Shown: positions 1 to 8,591 of the stretch, one piece after another | Position numbering within the stretch: the first letter of the stretch is position 1 | Layout of the letters: the number at the start of each line of letters is the position of its first letter | Assembly: GCF_914768025.1 (NCBI RefSeq) | Contig: NZ_CAJZCE010000001.1 | Coordinates: 1-64,000 of the forward strand | Length of the DNA: 64,000 nt | Reading direction: 5' to 3' | From: Snodgrassella gandavensis | GTDB lineage: Bacteria > Pseudomonadota > Gammaproteobacteria > Burkholderiales > Neisseriaceae | Position numbers and translations under genes: made by a program | The notes under the pieces: generated by a model | What the model saw: only the letters and a program-made list of their open reading frames with translations | Databases searched by the model: none | Told to the model about the DNA's origin: nothing

Positions 1-723
1 TTGGTAGTTAAAATAATTAGACAGGGTAACAGAATCATCCGTACCATAAGCCTGAATAACCAGATCAGTACCGGAACGGGTAAACTGAGCATCAGCCAGA
101 GTGGCGCCCTTAAATACTACATCATTGTACTGGTCCTTATAGTCAGTGTTTCCTTGGTCATAAATCACATCCTGGCCATGTCCTGCCTCGAATTCATAGC
201 GGTCTTTCTGCCAGTTAACTCCTTTAAGTGTATCATTACCTGTACCGCTAATAAGAGTACCGTAACTGGCAATATCATCTAGAATATCATTACCATTCTC
301 GCCATGCGGCTTATCATTACTTGTTTTGTCGTTGATGGTATTGTTGTTATGTGAATCTGTGGGTTTATTGTTTTTGTTGGTATCGTCCAAAGTCGTTGTT
401 ATATCGGTAATATCTTCTGAGTTTAATGTTTTATCGTCAAAGATGAATGTAAAAGTACAAATATTGGTTTTGTCAGAGCTAAGAAAATCAGTTAGGGTGA
501 CAGAGTCCTGATTATTGAATGCCTGAATGACTAGATCATTACCTGAGTGTAAGAAAATTGCATTAGCTACGTGGGCTTTTTTGAATACAATTTCGATGTT
601 CTGGTTGTGATTATTGTCGCTGGTTTTACTGTTGATAATATCTTCACCATGTCCTGCCTGAAATACATAACGGTATGGTTTTTTATTACTCCCATTTGGA
701 ATATTGTTGTCAGTTTGTATCAT
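1..723 (-). CDS. RTX-like calcium-binding protein, amino-terminal part (cut by window edge)
   Basis: An open frame of 241 codons starts at the ATG at 723-721, preceded by an AAAGGA ribosome site, and runs off the left edge, so the carboxyl part is missing. Two repeats of the form YxFxAGHGxDxI are visible, near residues 18-28 and 176-187 (VFQAGHGEDI and EFEAGHGQDV). Each is followed by a stretch like SGTDLVIQAYGTDDSVTL. That repeat pair is typical of haemolysin-type calcium-binding (RTX-related) proteins, where Asp/Gly-rich turns bind calcium after secretion. Between the repeats lies a low-complexity Asn/Thr/Asp/Lys-rich linker (roughly residues 100-145). There is no signal peptide, as expected for type I secretion substrates. 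A secreted adhesin, protease or toxin is possible; the catalytic part, if any, is outside the window. Family assignment is fairly sure, specific function unknown. Confidence 0.75.
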   Translation of the reverse strand, partial: MIQTDNNIPNGSNKKPYRYVFQAGHGEDIINSKTSDNNHNQNIEIVFKKAHVANAIFLHSGNDLVIQAFNNQDSVTLTDFLSSDKTNICTFTFIFDDKTLNSEDITDITTTLDDTNKNNKPTDSHNNNTINDKTSNDKPHGENGNDILDDIASYGTLISGTGNDTLKGVNWQKDRYEFEAGHGQDVIYDQGNTDYKDQYNDVVFKGATLADAQFTRSGTDLVIQAYGTDDSVTLSNYFNYQ

Positions 724-1784
724 TATTAATTCCTTTAAGTAGATTAAAATAAGAATTTTTGAATGGATAAATTTGTTTTGGTTATTATTGAAATGTTTAT
801 TTAATCATATTTATATTTTTATCATAATTAATATATACTTAAAATTAAAGTAATACTAAATGTATTCTGTTGTTTAGATCTCAAATAAACTAATGTTATG
901 GTTCAAGTAGTTATTTTGGTTTAATTTTAAGTATGCTTTTAGGATGTGATTTTAAGTTATATTTTCCTTTCATTTAGGCATAATAAGGTGTAGTTGAGTA
1001 AGAGGATTGATAATCCTTTCTTAATCAATGGAAACCAATTCGGTTAGTTCCGCTAATTCGAATCAGTTGGATAGACGAATATTTACTGGATTTAAGCTGC
1101 AATTTTTCATTTACTTGGTAAAATAAAAAAATTTTGTAACTGCCTAATTAGGGCTTTAAATGTTTAAGTTTAATTAGAATTACTCTGTTTAATAATCAAT
1201 ACTAAAACGGGATAAATTTTTGTAATTAATATTAATTTAATCAGTTTTTTTAATTAACTGATTATCTGTGTATGAAATTCTCTGCATCCACATCCGTTTG
1301 TTGGATGCATGCTTGATTTATTAATAAATACGCTATGAATTTTTAAAATGTACAATTATGTAAGTATATAATTATTTTATACTATGGTTTGAGTTTTATC
1401 AATCTATTTTTGTAAATGAATAATTTCCAGCTTCTTTGGTTTAGGTAGTTTATTGTTTCTAAATATTATTATGAATTTAAGCAGTTTAATTTTGTATTTT
1501 TGCTTAAAGTAAATTATTTGTATTAATTGATGGTATTTATTTAATTATTATTTCTTTTGTATTTTGTAAGCTGATTTTGAATTTGAAAATATAACAGGTT
1601 GCGCTAATTTTAGGGCTTTTTATTCGATGAATATGGTAAGAGCTGTTCAAGCGGTATTTCTGGTAATTTTTTTCGGTGCTTATTTAAAAAATATCTGTAT
1701 CTGTTTATTGAAAAGTCGATAAGTTGGTTATTTTTTATCGTTTTTAAATATTATATTCATACGATAAAGTAAGTATGTGGTGGC
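724..1784. other. Gene-free AT-rich spacer
   Basis: About 1.06 kb between the divergent-side start of the RTX gene and the 3' end of hemG. It is strongly AT-rich with stops in all frames and no recognisable protein remnant. The only structure noted is a 7-bp inverted repeat (GCATCCA at 1284-1290 and TGGATGC at 1302-1308, 11-nt loop). It presumably includes the promoter of the RTX gene, but no convincing -35/-10 pair could be assigned. Confidence 0.6.
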
Positions 1785-2315
1785 TTATTTGTTTAATTTC
1801 TGTACTTGTTCACCAAATTCGCGCACTTTTTGCCAGTCGGTGTATTCAATATGTGCGTTGAGACGGGTTTCGCCTTTGTTCAGTTTCATTACCAAACGCA
1901 TCATGTAGCGGTCGAGCAGGTTGTATTTTGCGTAATGCAGTTCTCCGGCAAAGATGCCGATAGCTTGCGGCTGCCACGGGCTTTTGGTAAAGAATTTGCG
2001 GGTGTAGGTATGGGTTTGCGGGGTGCTGCGGTGAGGTTTGTTGGCCAGAATGCTGACGCTGAAAAAGGCACTTGGGGTGCTGTTGAGGATGTGCTGATGG
2101 CGTTCAATCCATGGTGCCAGTGCGGCAGCGTAGTGGCCGTAGCGGATAGACGCACCAATAATGATTTTATCGTATTCACCCGGCTGGATAACTGGTGTGT
2201 CTGCCAGATTAACCATGTTAACTGTGTTACCGGCAGCAGTCCATTGTGCTTCCAGTGTCTGGGCAATTTTATGGGTGTAGCCAAAACGGCTGCTGTATAT
2301 AAGCAGAAAATTCAT
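1785..2315 (-). CDS. hemG: Menaquinone-dependent protoporphyrinogen IX dehydrogenase (HemG type)
   Basis: A 176-residue flavodoxin-fold protein, close to the length of E. coli HemG (181). The amino end LLIYSSRFGYTHKIA is the FMN phosphate-binding loop, and GASIRYGHY and SVSILANKP follow in the order expected for HemG. The insert TYTRKFF near residues 102-108 resembles the long loop that separates HemG from plain flavodoxins. HemG oxidises protoporphyrinogen IX to protoporphyrin IX at the inner membrane in haem synthesis and passes electrons to the quinone pool. It is convergent with nothing and divergent from proS; no clear terminator follows it. A general flavodoxin is the alternative, but the HemG-specific motifs make this less likely. 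Confidence 0.9.
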   Translation of the reverse strand: MNFLLIYSSRFGYTHKIAQTLEAQWTAAGNTVNMVNLADTPVIQPGEYDKIIIGASIRYGHYAAALAPWIERHQHILNSTPSAFFSVSILANKPHRSTPQTHTYTRKFFTKSPWQPQAIGIFAGELHYAKYNLLDRYMMRLVMKLNKGETRLNAHIEYTDWQKVREFGEQVQKLNK

Positions 2316-2473
2316 GGCAGGGTGGTTGCGGTTAAATAAGGTGAATCATACCATGCTTGCCGGGTTTGGCTAGGCGTAATTGTTTTGTGCAAAATTTGTT
2401 TATTTTGGTGTGGGATATTGGCTTTTTTACTGGCCGGAGGCTGGTACAATGGCGGCTGTTTTTGGAGATATAT

Positions 2474-4189
2474 ATGAAAGCCAGTCAGTTTTATATTTCG
2501 ACATTAAAAGAAGCTCCGGCTGAAGCGGAGTTGGCCAGTCACAAGCTTATGTTGCGTACGGGAATGATTCGCCGTTTGGCCAGCGGATTGTATACGTGGA
2601 TGCCGATGGGTTTGCGGGTGTTGCGCAAGGTAGAGCAGATTGTTCGGGAAGAAATGAACCGGGCAGGTTCGATTGAGTTGCTGATGCCGGTGGTGCAGCC
2701 AGCAGAATTATGGCAGGAAAGTGGCCGCTGGTCGTTTTATGGCAAGGAATTGTTGCGCATTACTGACCGTCATGAGCGTGAATTCTGCATGGGGCCAACC
2801 TGTGAAGAGGTGATTACTGATATTGTGCGCAGTGAGATTCGCAGTTACAAGCAGTTGCCACTGAATTTTTATCATATTCAGACTAAATTCCGTGATGAGG
2901 TGCGGCCGCGCTTTGGGGTGATGCGTGCGCGTGAATTTGTGATGAAAGATGCGTATTCTTTCCATACGACATTTGAATCGCTGCAACAGTCTTATCAGGA
3001 TATGTTTGATGCCTATTGCCGTGTGTTTGACCGGCTGGGGCTGGACTATCGTCCGGTGGCCGCGGATACCGGCAGTATCGGTGGCACTGGGTCGCATGAG
3101 TTTCAGGTTCTGGCTGAAAGCGGGGAAGATGTTATTGCTTACAGTGATGCTTCTGATTATGCCGCTAATGTTGAGCTGGCTGCTACTTTGCCGCTGGCTG
3201 GTGAACGCCAGTATGCCGGGCAGGATTTAAGTAAGGTTCATACGCCGAACGTACGCAGTATTGATGAGCTGGTGGCTTTTTTACAGGTGCCGGTAGAACA
3301 AACGCTGAAATCGCTGGTGGTTGAGGGCGAGGAAGAGGGTACGGTGGTACTGTTGCTGGTACGGGGTGACCATCATTTGAATGAAATTAAGGCTGAGAAG
3401 CTGGCAGGGGTGAAAGCACCGTTAACCATGGCTTCGGTGGCTGCGATTGAGGCTGCTTTTAATGGTGCGCATGGTGGTTCACTTGGTCCTGTGGGGTTTA
3501 ATGGTAAGGTGTATGCTGATTTTGCTACGGCTAAAGGTGCAGACTGGGTGATTGGGGCTAATGAGGATGATCATCACTATACTGGCTTTAATTTTGGCCG
3601 TGATGCTGCTGAGCCGGAATTTGTTGATTTACGCGAGGTGGTTGCTGGCGATCCTAGCCCATGTGGTACGGGTAGTCTGAAGCTGGCGCGCGGGATTGAG
3701 GTGGGTCATGTATTCCAGTTGCGCACGAAGTATTCTGAGGCGATGCAGGCTACGGTACTTGATCAGAATGGCAAGAATGTGGTGCTGGAAATGGGCTGTT
3801 ACGGGATTGGCATTACTCGTGTGATTGCTGCGGCAATTGAGCAGAATAATGATGAGCGCGGTATTATCTGGACAGAAGCGATGGCGCCGTTTACGGTGGT
3901 GATTGTGCCGATGAATTATAAGAAATCTGCTGATGTGAAAGCGGCGGCAGATGATTTATATGCGCAATTGCAGCAGGCGGGTGTGGATGTGCTGCTGGAT
4001 GACCGTGATGAGCGCTCTGGTGTGCTGCTGCATGATTCGGAGCTGATTGGTATTCCGCACCGTATTGTTATTGGTGACCGTGGCCTGAAAGCGGGTAAGG
4101 TGGAATATCAGGCGCGTAAGGATACTGCGGCTACCGAGCTGGCTATTGATGCGGTGGTGGCGCATATTTGTGCGTTGCTTAAACACTAA
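2474..4189 (+). CDS. proS: Prolyl-tRNA synthetase
   Basis: Class II aminoacyl-tRNA synthetase that charges tRNA-Pro. The start chosen is the ATG at 2474, giving 571 residues beginning [20 protein letters not shown], with a TTGGAG ribosome site 6 nt upstream. The frame is open 39 codons further, but that extension has no family similarity. Visible family features are the class II motif 2 region ([17 protein letters not shown]), the [12 protein letters not shown] segment that opens the editing insertion domain, the [10 protein letters not shown] motif 3 region, and an anticodon-binding domain at the carboxyl end ([14 protein letters not shown]). The inserted YbaK-like editing domain marks it as the bacterial long form. 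A strong hairpin follows the stop codon, so it is probably transcribed alone. Confidence 0.97.
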   Translation: MKASQFYISTLKEAPAEAELASHKLMLRTGMIRRLASGLYTWMPMGLRVLRKVEQIVREEMNRAGSIELLMPVVQPAELWQESGRWSFYGKELLRITDRHEREFCMGPTCEEVITDIVRSEIRSYKQLPLNFYHIQTKFRDEVRPRFGVMRAREFVMKDAYSFHTTFESLQQSYQDMFDAYCRVFDRLGLDYRPVAADTGSIGGTGSHEFQVLAESGEDVIAYSDASDYAANVELAATLPLAGERQYAGQDLSKVHTPNVRSIDELVAFLQVPVEQTLKSLVVEGEEEGTVVLLLVRGDHHLNEIKAEKLAGVKAPLTMASVAAIEAAFNGAHGGSLGPVGFNGKVYADFATAKGADWVIGANEDDHHYTGFNFGRDAAEPEFVDLREVVAGDPSPCGTGSLKLARGIEVGHVFQLRTKYSEAMQATVLDQNGKNVVLEMGCYGIGITRVIAAAIEQNNDERGIIWTEAMAPFTVVIVPMNYKKSADVKAAADDLYAQLQQAGVDVLLDDRDERSGVLLHDSELIGIPHRIVIGDRGLKAGKVEYQARKDTAATELAIDAVVAHICALLKH

Positions 4190-4206
4190 TAGGTAAGTTA
4201 CTGTGA

Positions 4207-4238
4207 AGAAAACCAGACATTTAAAGTCTGGTTTTTTT
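4207..4238 (+). terminator. Rho-independent terminator of proS
   Basis: Perfect 8-bp stem AACCAGAC (4211-4218) / GTCTGGTT (4226-4233) with a 7-nt loop followed by a run of T. It starts 18 nt after the proS stop. Confidence 0.85.
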
Positions 4239-4299
4239 GTGGGCGGTTTATTTAATATTTTTAATCTGGCTGATTACCGGTAAATGGCTTGCTGCCTGT

Positions 4300-5364
4300 T
4301 TAGTGATTGGCATACAGGGTTTGGCGGATGTTGATTAAGGTGCGCATCACTTCTGCTGTAGCAGGCTCCTCTGGCAGGCTGCTGGTTTTGCTGGCTGCTG
4401 TAATCTGGCTAACCAGTGAATCGACTTTGTGCAGGATTTCTGTATATGAGAATTTGCCATGTTTGATATCCAGTAATTCTTGTCGGTTTGGGCGTTTGTT
4501 GGTGACGGTGCCATGCGAAATGATTTCTAATGCCACTTGGAGCAGACGGATGGTATGCATCATGTTTTTGGTATCATAATCCTGCCCGCTTTGGCTGTTG
4601 GTGAGATAGCGCTGTTCATTTCGCTTTTCCACCCATTGCCAGTAGCTTTTGTATTCGTGGCAGTAGGTGGAATATCCGCTACGGTTGAAACTCAGATAGG
4701 CAATAAACGGGTCGGAGGCGCTGATTGAAGATAAGCAAATATCATTGGCATTTTCTTGCTGAATAATGCCACGATATCCTTTGTTGCCGCTTTCATCATA
4801 GTATAGTGCATATAAGTCGGTGGCATGAGGAATGTTGACTAATCCACACTGGTGTTGTTGCCATTGGCGCTGTTGCAGCCAGTTGTTGAGTGGGTAGGAG
4901 TGTTGTTGGTCAATGATATGGCAGAAATCGAAAACGGTTTTGCGTTTGCTGTCTACTGGATTATTGATTTTTTTGTTTAGTCCTTTGGCTTTTTTTATTT
5001 GTGAGCAGGCATAATTAATAAAGGTCTGCTGAATTTGCTTGGATAAAAATTGCTTTAGTGAAAATTGCTGCATCAGCGGATGCTGATAAAGGATACATTC
5101 AGGAGCTGAGGCCAGTACTTCGATGATATTCGGGTTGTTTTTCAGTAATAGTTCTGTAAACCGGCCTAATTCGTAGTAAACAATATCGTTGCTGGCGTTG
5201 CTGATCTGTGGAATATAGTGCAGACCGTAAAATTTGTCTTTGGGTAAGTAGAATACGCCTTTGATATCTGTGTCTGAAGTTTCGGTGGCCAGACCGAATG
5301 CACGGCTGCCACTGATTACTTCCAGTAAAATCAGGTTTTGTGCTTTTAAATCATTGATGTTCAT
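4300..5364 (-). CDS. Pol-beta-superfamily nucleotidyltransferase (YcgL/RlaP-like), larger paralogue
   Basis: A 354-residue protein whose amino end has the minimal nucleotidyltransferase signature: SGSRAFGL at residues 18-25 followed by SDTDIKGVF, that is GS...G with a DxD pair of metal-binding acids. A later acidic position is offered by VYYELGRF. This fits the PF10127-type family (B. subtilis YcgL and the RNA-ligase-associated RlaP group). The start ATG lies inside the last codons of the neighbouring gene (14-bp overlap), so the two are co-transcribed and probably translationally coupled. The two share the catalytic motif and are paralogues, but this one carries about 100 extra residues at its carboxyl half. 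No RNA ligase or other repair gene is adjacent, so substrate and role are unknown. Confidence 0.8.
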   Translation of the reverse strand: MNINDLKAQNLILLEVISGSRAFGLATETSDTDIKGVFYLPKDKFYGLHYIPQISNASNDIVYYELGRFTELLLKNNPNIIEVLASAPECILYQHPLMQQFSLKQFLSKQIQQTFINYACSQIKKAKGLNKKINNPVDSKRKTVFDFCHIIDQQHSYPLNNWLQQRQWQQHQCGLVNIPHATDLYALYYDESGNKGYRGIIQQENANDICLSSISASDPFIAYLSFNRSGYSTYCHEYKSYWQWVEKRNEQRYLTNSQSGQDYDTKNMMHTIRLLQVALEIISHGTVTNKRPNRQELLDIKHGKFSYTEILHKVDSLVSQITAASKTSSLPEEPATAEVMRTLINIRQTLYANH

Positions 5365-6124
5365 GGCTGGTACGTTTTTTTAATGTGTTGATGAAAAAAG
5401 TATCCAGTTGTGTGGCGGTGAAATTTAGTGCTGGTAATTGGGGTATTTGTGATTTGATGTGGTTGGTGGTGGTTGTAATGTAATCATGTAGATTACTACT
5501 GATTTCGATTATATGGGATTCGACAACTGTATTTTTAAAATCGATGAGCGCCAGAATCTGTTTGTGTAAATCTGCTGGGAGTAATTGCAGTAGAGGAGTG
5601 ATTGTCATTGGTGCAATCTGTTTATGTTGAATACACCAACAGGCACAGAGTAATGGTCTGAGGATATAAAATAGCTGTTTGATTTTAATTTGCCGGCCAT
5701 GGAGGTTTTGCAGGGCGCTGGAAGCTATGCCCAGATAATGATGGACGTTGCCTCTGGGATTAAAGTAATGGGCACATAGACACCATAGTTGCTGGGCGAG
5801 GTCTGTTTGCTGCTGATATATGATTGGCGATTGTAACCATTCAAATGGTGTGGCGTTGGATTTGTGGATGAGTTGCAAGGTTTTTTTTAAATCCCAGCCG
5901 TGAATGTCAAGCTCGCTGGTAATAGGAAAGGTGAGCTGATTTTTTATGGGTTCGATGGCTAGATATTTTTCGATTGGATGCAGGTAAATAAAGCGCACAT
6001 CATAGTCACTGTTGGGCGAGGCAAATCCCCAGGCACGGCTGCCGGATTCGCATGCATAAATAATCTGGATATTATGTTTTTGTTCTATTTGTTGTAATTG
6101 CTGCTGGATAATATTTTGCATCAT
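5351..6124 (-). CDS. Pol-beta-superfamily nucleotidyltransferase (YcgL/RlaP-like), smaller paralogue
   Basis: A 257-residue protein, about the length of B. subtilis YcgL. ESGSRAWGFASPNSDYDVR (residues 26-44) holds the GS motif and the DxD acids, and ELDIHGWDLKK supplies the candidate third acid on the next strand. This is the upstream gene of a two-gene unit; its stop overlaps the start of the following paralogue by 14 bp. Two adjacent ATG codons begin the frame and the ribosome site is weak. The family transfers nucleotides to RNA or protein in characterised members, but no substrate can be inferred here. The genes sit between proS and nadE with no mobile-element sequence nearby. Confidence 0.8.
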   Translation of the reverse strand: MMQNIIQQQLQQIEQKHNIQIIYACESGSRAWGFASPNSDYDVRFIYLHPIEKYLAIEPIKNQLTFPITSELDIHGWDLKKTLQLIHKSNATPFEWLQSPIIYQQQTDLAQQLWCLCAHYFNPRGNVHHYLGIASSALQNLHGRQIKIKQLFYILRPLLCACWCIQHKQIAPMTITPLLQLLPADLHKQILALIDFKNTVVESHIIEISSNLHDYITTTTNHIKSQIPQLPALNFTATQLDTFFINTLKKRTSHEHQ

Positions 6125-6330
6125 GCTGTGGGGTTTAAAGTTATTTTATTATGCTAGTATGACTGGATTAATATATTTTTACAATTTTTGTTCTGGGTAT
6201 GATTTCTCGGTGAGGATTTGAGTCTGTGTGAAGTTATGGTTATTTAATTCTGACTTGATTGTTATGGCTGCGTAATGGATATGTTTTTTGCCAGACTTTT
6301 GATTTGGCCATAAGGTTTCATTAGGGAATA

Positions 6331-6357
6331 AAAAACCAGATTTTGCAATCTGGTTTT
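6331..6357 (-). terminator. Rho-independent terminator of nadE
   Basis: Read on the minus strand, AACCAGATT pairs with AATCTGGTT around a short loop and is followed by a run of T. It begins just after the nadE stop codon. Confidence 0.75.
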
Positions 6358-6361
6358 GGTG

Positions 6362-7153
6362 TTAGTTAAGTAATTCTGGCGGAATTTTGCATACTGGAAT
6401 CGGGTTGATTTTATGTTGCATGGCGCGGTGGTAGCGGTCGTAGATGGCAAATACTTCGCGTTCGCGGCCGGTGAAGTCATCGATTTTATGTGTGTCGTAG
6501 ACGCTCATTGCCCATTCCAGCTCGGGGTAGGTGGCGCCAATCTGTTCTTCGTCGGTTTTGTCTGCATCCCATAGGCCGTCGGTAGGCGGGGCGTCGATGA
6601 TTTTTTGGTCGATATTCAGTTCTTTGGCCAAGGCATATACCTGACTTTTGAGCAGGTCGGCAATCGGGCTGAGGTCTACGCCACCGTCGCCGTATTTGGT
6701 GAAAAAGCCTACACCGAAATCTTCTACTTTATTGCCAGTACCCACGACAAGCAGGCCGCGTTGCTGGGCATAGTAATATAGTGCAAGCATGCGCAGGCGG
6801 CTGCGGGCGTTGGCCAGTGCCAGCTGGGTTTGTTCTTCTTTGTTATCACCGATATCTACGGCCATGGTGAATGAATCGAAGGTGCGGGTGAGGTCTACCC
6901 AGTGTTCTTCGATGTTGGTAAAGCGGCTTTTCAGCTGGCGGATATGTTCTTGTGCACGTGCTATCTGGTTAACTTTCTGGTGAATGGGTAGTTCCAGCAC
7001 CAGTGTGGGCAGGCCGGTTTGGGCGGCAAGGGTGGAGACGACTGCGGAATCGATACCGCCAGAAACGCCAACGACAAAGCCTTTGCAATTGGCTTCAGTG
7101 GCGTAATCGCATAGCCAGTTAACGATGTGTTTGATGATGGCTGTTGTTTGCAT
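6362..7153 (-). CDS. nadE: NAD+ synthetase
   Basis: Amidates nicotinate adenine dinucleotide to NAD+ using ATP, the last step of NAD synthesis. The PP-loop VGVSGGIDSAVVSTLAA (about residues 28-44) is clear, as are GTGNKVEDFGVGFFTKYGDG and the DAPPTDGLWD segment typical of this enzyme. At about 263 residues it has only the synthetase domain and no glutaminase domain, so it should use ammonia. An ATG three codons upstream (7162) is possible, but the AGGA site is correctly spaced (8 nt) only for the ATG at 7153. It is transcribed alone with its own terminator. Confidence 0.93.
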   Translation of the reverse strand: MQTTAIIKHIVNWLCDYATEANCKGFVVGVSGGIDSAVVSTLAAQTGLPTLVLELPIHQKVNQIARAQEHIRQLKSRFTNIEEHWVDLTRTFDSFTMAVDIGDNKEEQTQLALANARSRLRMLALYYYAQQRGLLVVGTGNKVEDFGVGFFTKYGDGGVDLSPIADLLKSQVYALAKELNIDQKIIDAPPTDGLWDADKTDEEQIGATYPELEWAMSVYDTHKIDDFTGREREVFAIYDRYHRAMQHKINPIPVCKIPPELLN

Positions 7154-7348
7154 GGTGTGCATCCTTTGGCTGATTGTGCAACTCAGTTAATATACTTCTT
7201 TACAGGCAGGCTTGCAAAGTATCTGCAAGGTGGTTGCTGATGGTGGTGATTTGCTGGCTGTTGTATGTAATCTGTGTGGGCAGTAAGCGGGATATTGGGT
7301 TAGAATAGGTATAGTTTATTAATGTCTTGTGATGGGAATGTAGTTTGT

Positions 7349-7708
7349 ATGCAGGATAGGGTGCCAGCTGAAATCCGTTTGAGCCAGAACCGACAGGTAT
7401 TGCGGTTGGTGTATGCATCACAGGTATATGAGCTTGCAGCGGAGTATTTGCGGGTGTTTTCGCCCAGTGCTGAGGTACGCGGTCATGGTGTGGGGCAGGA
7501 GGTATTACAGACGGGCAAGCGTTATGTGACGATTGCCGGTTTGTCGCAGGTGGGCAATTATGCTTTGCGTATTGCTTTTTCGGATGGGCATGATACTGGC
7601 CTGTACGACTGGGACTATCTGTATGATCTGGCTGTGCGACAGGCTGAACACTGGGCCGGTTATGAACAACAGTTATTTCTGGCTGGTGCCAGCCGTGAAC
7701 CGGATTAA
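7349..7708 (+). CDS. DUF971 (gamma-butyrobetaine hydroxylase-like N-terminal domain) protein
   Basis: A 119-residue protein with the family pattern PAEIRLSQNRQVLRLVYA, then AAEYLRVFSPSAEVRGHG near residues 31-48 and a carboxyl block HDTGLYDWDYLYDLA. This is the small stand-alone DUF971 domain, a fold shared with the amino end of gamma-butyrobetaine dioxygenase. It lies 70 bp upstream of ubiE on the same strand, an arrangement common in beta- and gammaproteobacteria that suggests a link to quinone synthesis or iron-sulfur proteins; the biochemical role is not established. The start at 7349 agrees with family length; an ATG at 7322 would add nine residues without similarity. Confidence 0.85.
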   Translation: MQDRVPAEIRLSQNRQVLRLVYASQVYELAAEYLRVFSPSAEVRGHGVGQEVLQTGKRYVTIAGLSQVGNYALRIAFSDGHDTGLYDWDYLYDLAVRQAEHWAGYEQQLFLAGASREPD

Positions 7709-7778
7709 TGCTGTAGTGATACTGGTACTGGTTGCTGGATATATTTATTTGGGCAATATTTAATTCTGAAAGTGTGGT

Positions 7779-8516
7779 ATGAGCGATCACAAAACTCATT
7801 TTGGTTATCAAACTGTTGATGAAGATGAAAAAGCGGGTCGTGTTGCCGGGGTGTTTCATTCGGTAGCCAAGAACTATGATGTGATGAACGATGTGATGTC
7901 TGGCGGTTTGCATCGGGTCTGGAAGCACTTCACGATTACTACAGCGCCGTTACGCAAGGGTGACAGGGTACTGGATATTGCTGGTGGTTCGGGCGACTTG
8001 TCGCGCGGCTGGGCTAAACGGGTGGGGCGTTCCGGTGAGGTATGGTTAACGGATATTAATTCTTCCATGCTGACTGTGGGGCGCGACCGTTTGCTGAACG
8101 AGGGGCTGGCGCTGCCTGTGGCGTTGTGTGATGCGGAGAAACTGCCGTTTCCAGATAATTATTTTAATCTGGTATCGGTGTCGTTTGGTTTGCGCAATAT
8201 GACGCATAAGGAAGTGGCGCTGGCAGAAATGTATCGGGTATTGCAACCGGGCGGTACTTTACTGGTGCTGGAATTTTCCCATGTGTTTAAGCCGCTCAAG
8301 CCGATTTATGATTTGTATTCTTTCAAGATGTTGCCGCTGATGGGCAAGCTGATTGCTAAAGATGCAGACAGTTATCAGTATCTGGCGGAATCAATTCGCA
8401 TGCATCCGGATCAGGAAACGTTAAGACAGATGATGTTGGATGTAGGTTTTGACAGTGTAAGTTATCACAATTTAACTGCTGGGGTAGTGGCTTTGCATAA
8501 AGGAGTTAAGTTTTAG
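7779..8516 (+). CDS. ubiE: Ubiquinone/menaquinone biosynthesis C-methyltransferase
   Basis: SAM-dependent C-methyltransferase of 245 residues acting on the 2-polyprenyl-6-methoxy-1,4-benzoquinol (and demethylmenaquinol) ring. Motif I is [15 protein letters not shown] (about residues 65-79), and the family signature [20 protein letters not shown] is present near residues 137-156. The carboxyl end [14 protein letters not shown] is the typical UbiE ending. The quinone it makes would serve the succinate dehydrogenase encoded elsewhere in this window. It follows the DUF971 gene and ends at a hairpin terminator. Confidence 0.96.
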   Translation: MSDHKTHFGYQTVDEDEKAGRVAGVFHSVAKNYDVMNDVMSGGLHRVWKHFTITTAPLRKGDRVLDIAGGSGDLSRGWAKRVGRSGEVWLTDINSSMLTVGRDRLLNEGLALPVALCDAEKLPFPDNYFNLVSVSFGLRNMTHKEVALAEMYRVLQPGGTLLVLEFSHVFKPLKPIYDLYSFKMLPLMGKLIAKDADSYQYLAESIRMHPDQETLRQMMLDVGFDSVSYHNLTAGVVALHKGVKF

Positions 8517-8537
8517 CTTGCTGGTTGACACTGTGTT

Positions 8538-8569
8538 CAGGCTGCCATATGGTGGCCTGATTTGTTTTT
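8538..8569 (+). terminator. Probable terminator of ubiE
   Basis: Ten-bp stem with two G-U pairs (CAGGCTGCCA at 8538-8547 / TGGTGGCCTG at 8550-8559), a 2-nt apical gap and a T-rich tail. Confidence 0.6.
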
Positions 8570-8591
8570 ATCTGTGACTGGATTAAAGAAT

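Noticed and set aside
1-511. Plus-strand frames of 93 and 61 codons
   Set aside because: They are antisense to the RTX-like gene, whose minus-strand frame has repeats, a ribosome site and family motifs.
7200-7928. Minus-strand frame of 242 codons
   Set aside because: Antisense to DUF971 and ubiE, rich in His/Pro/Gln as expected for a reverse frame, with no motifs.
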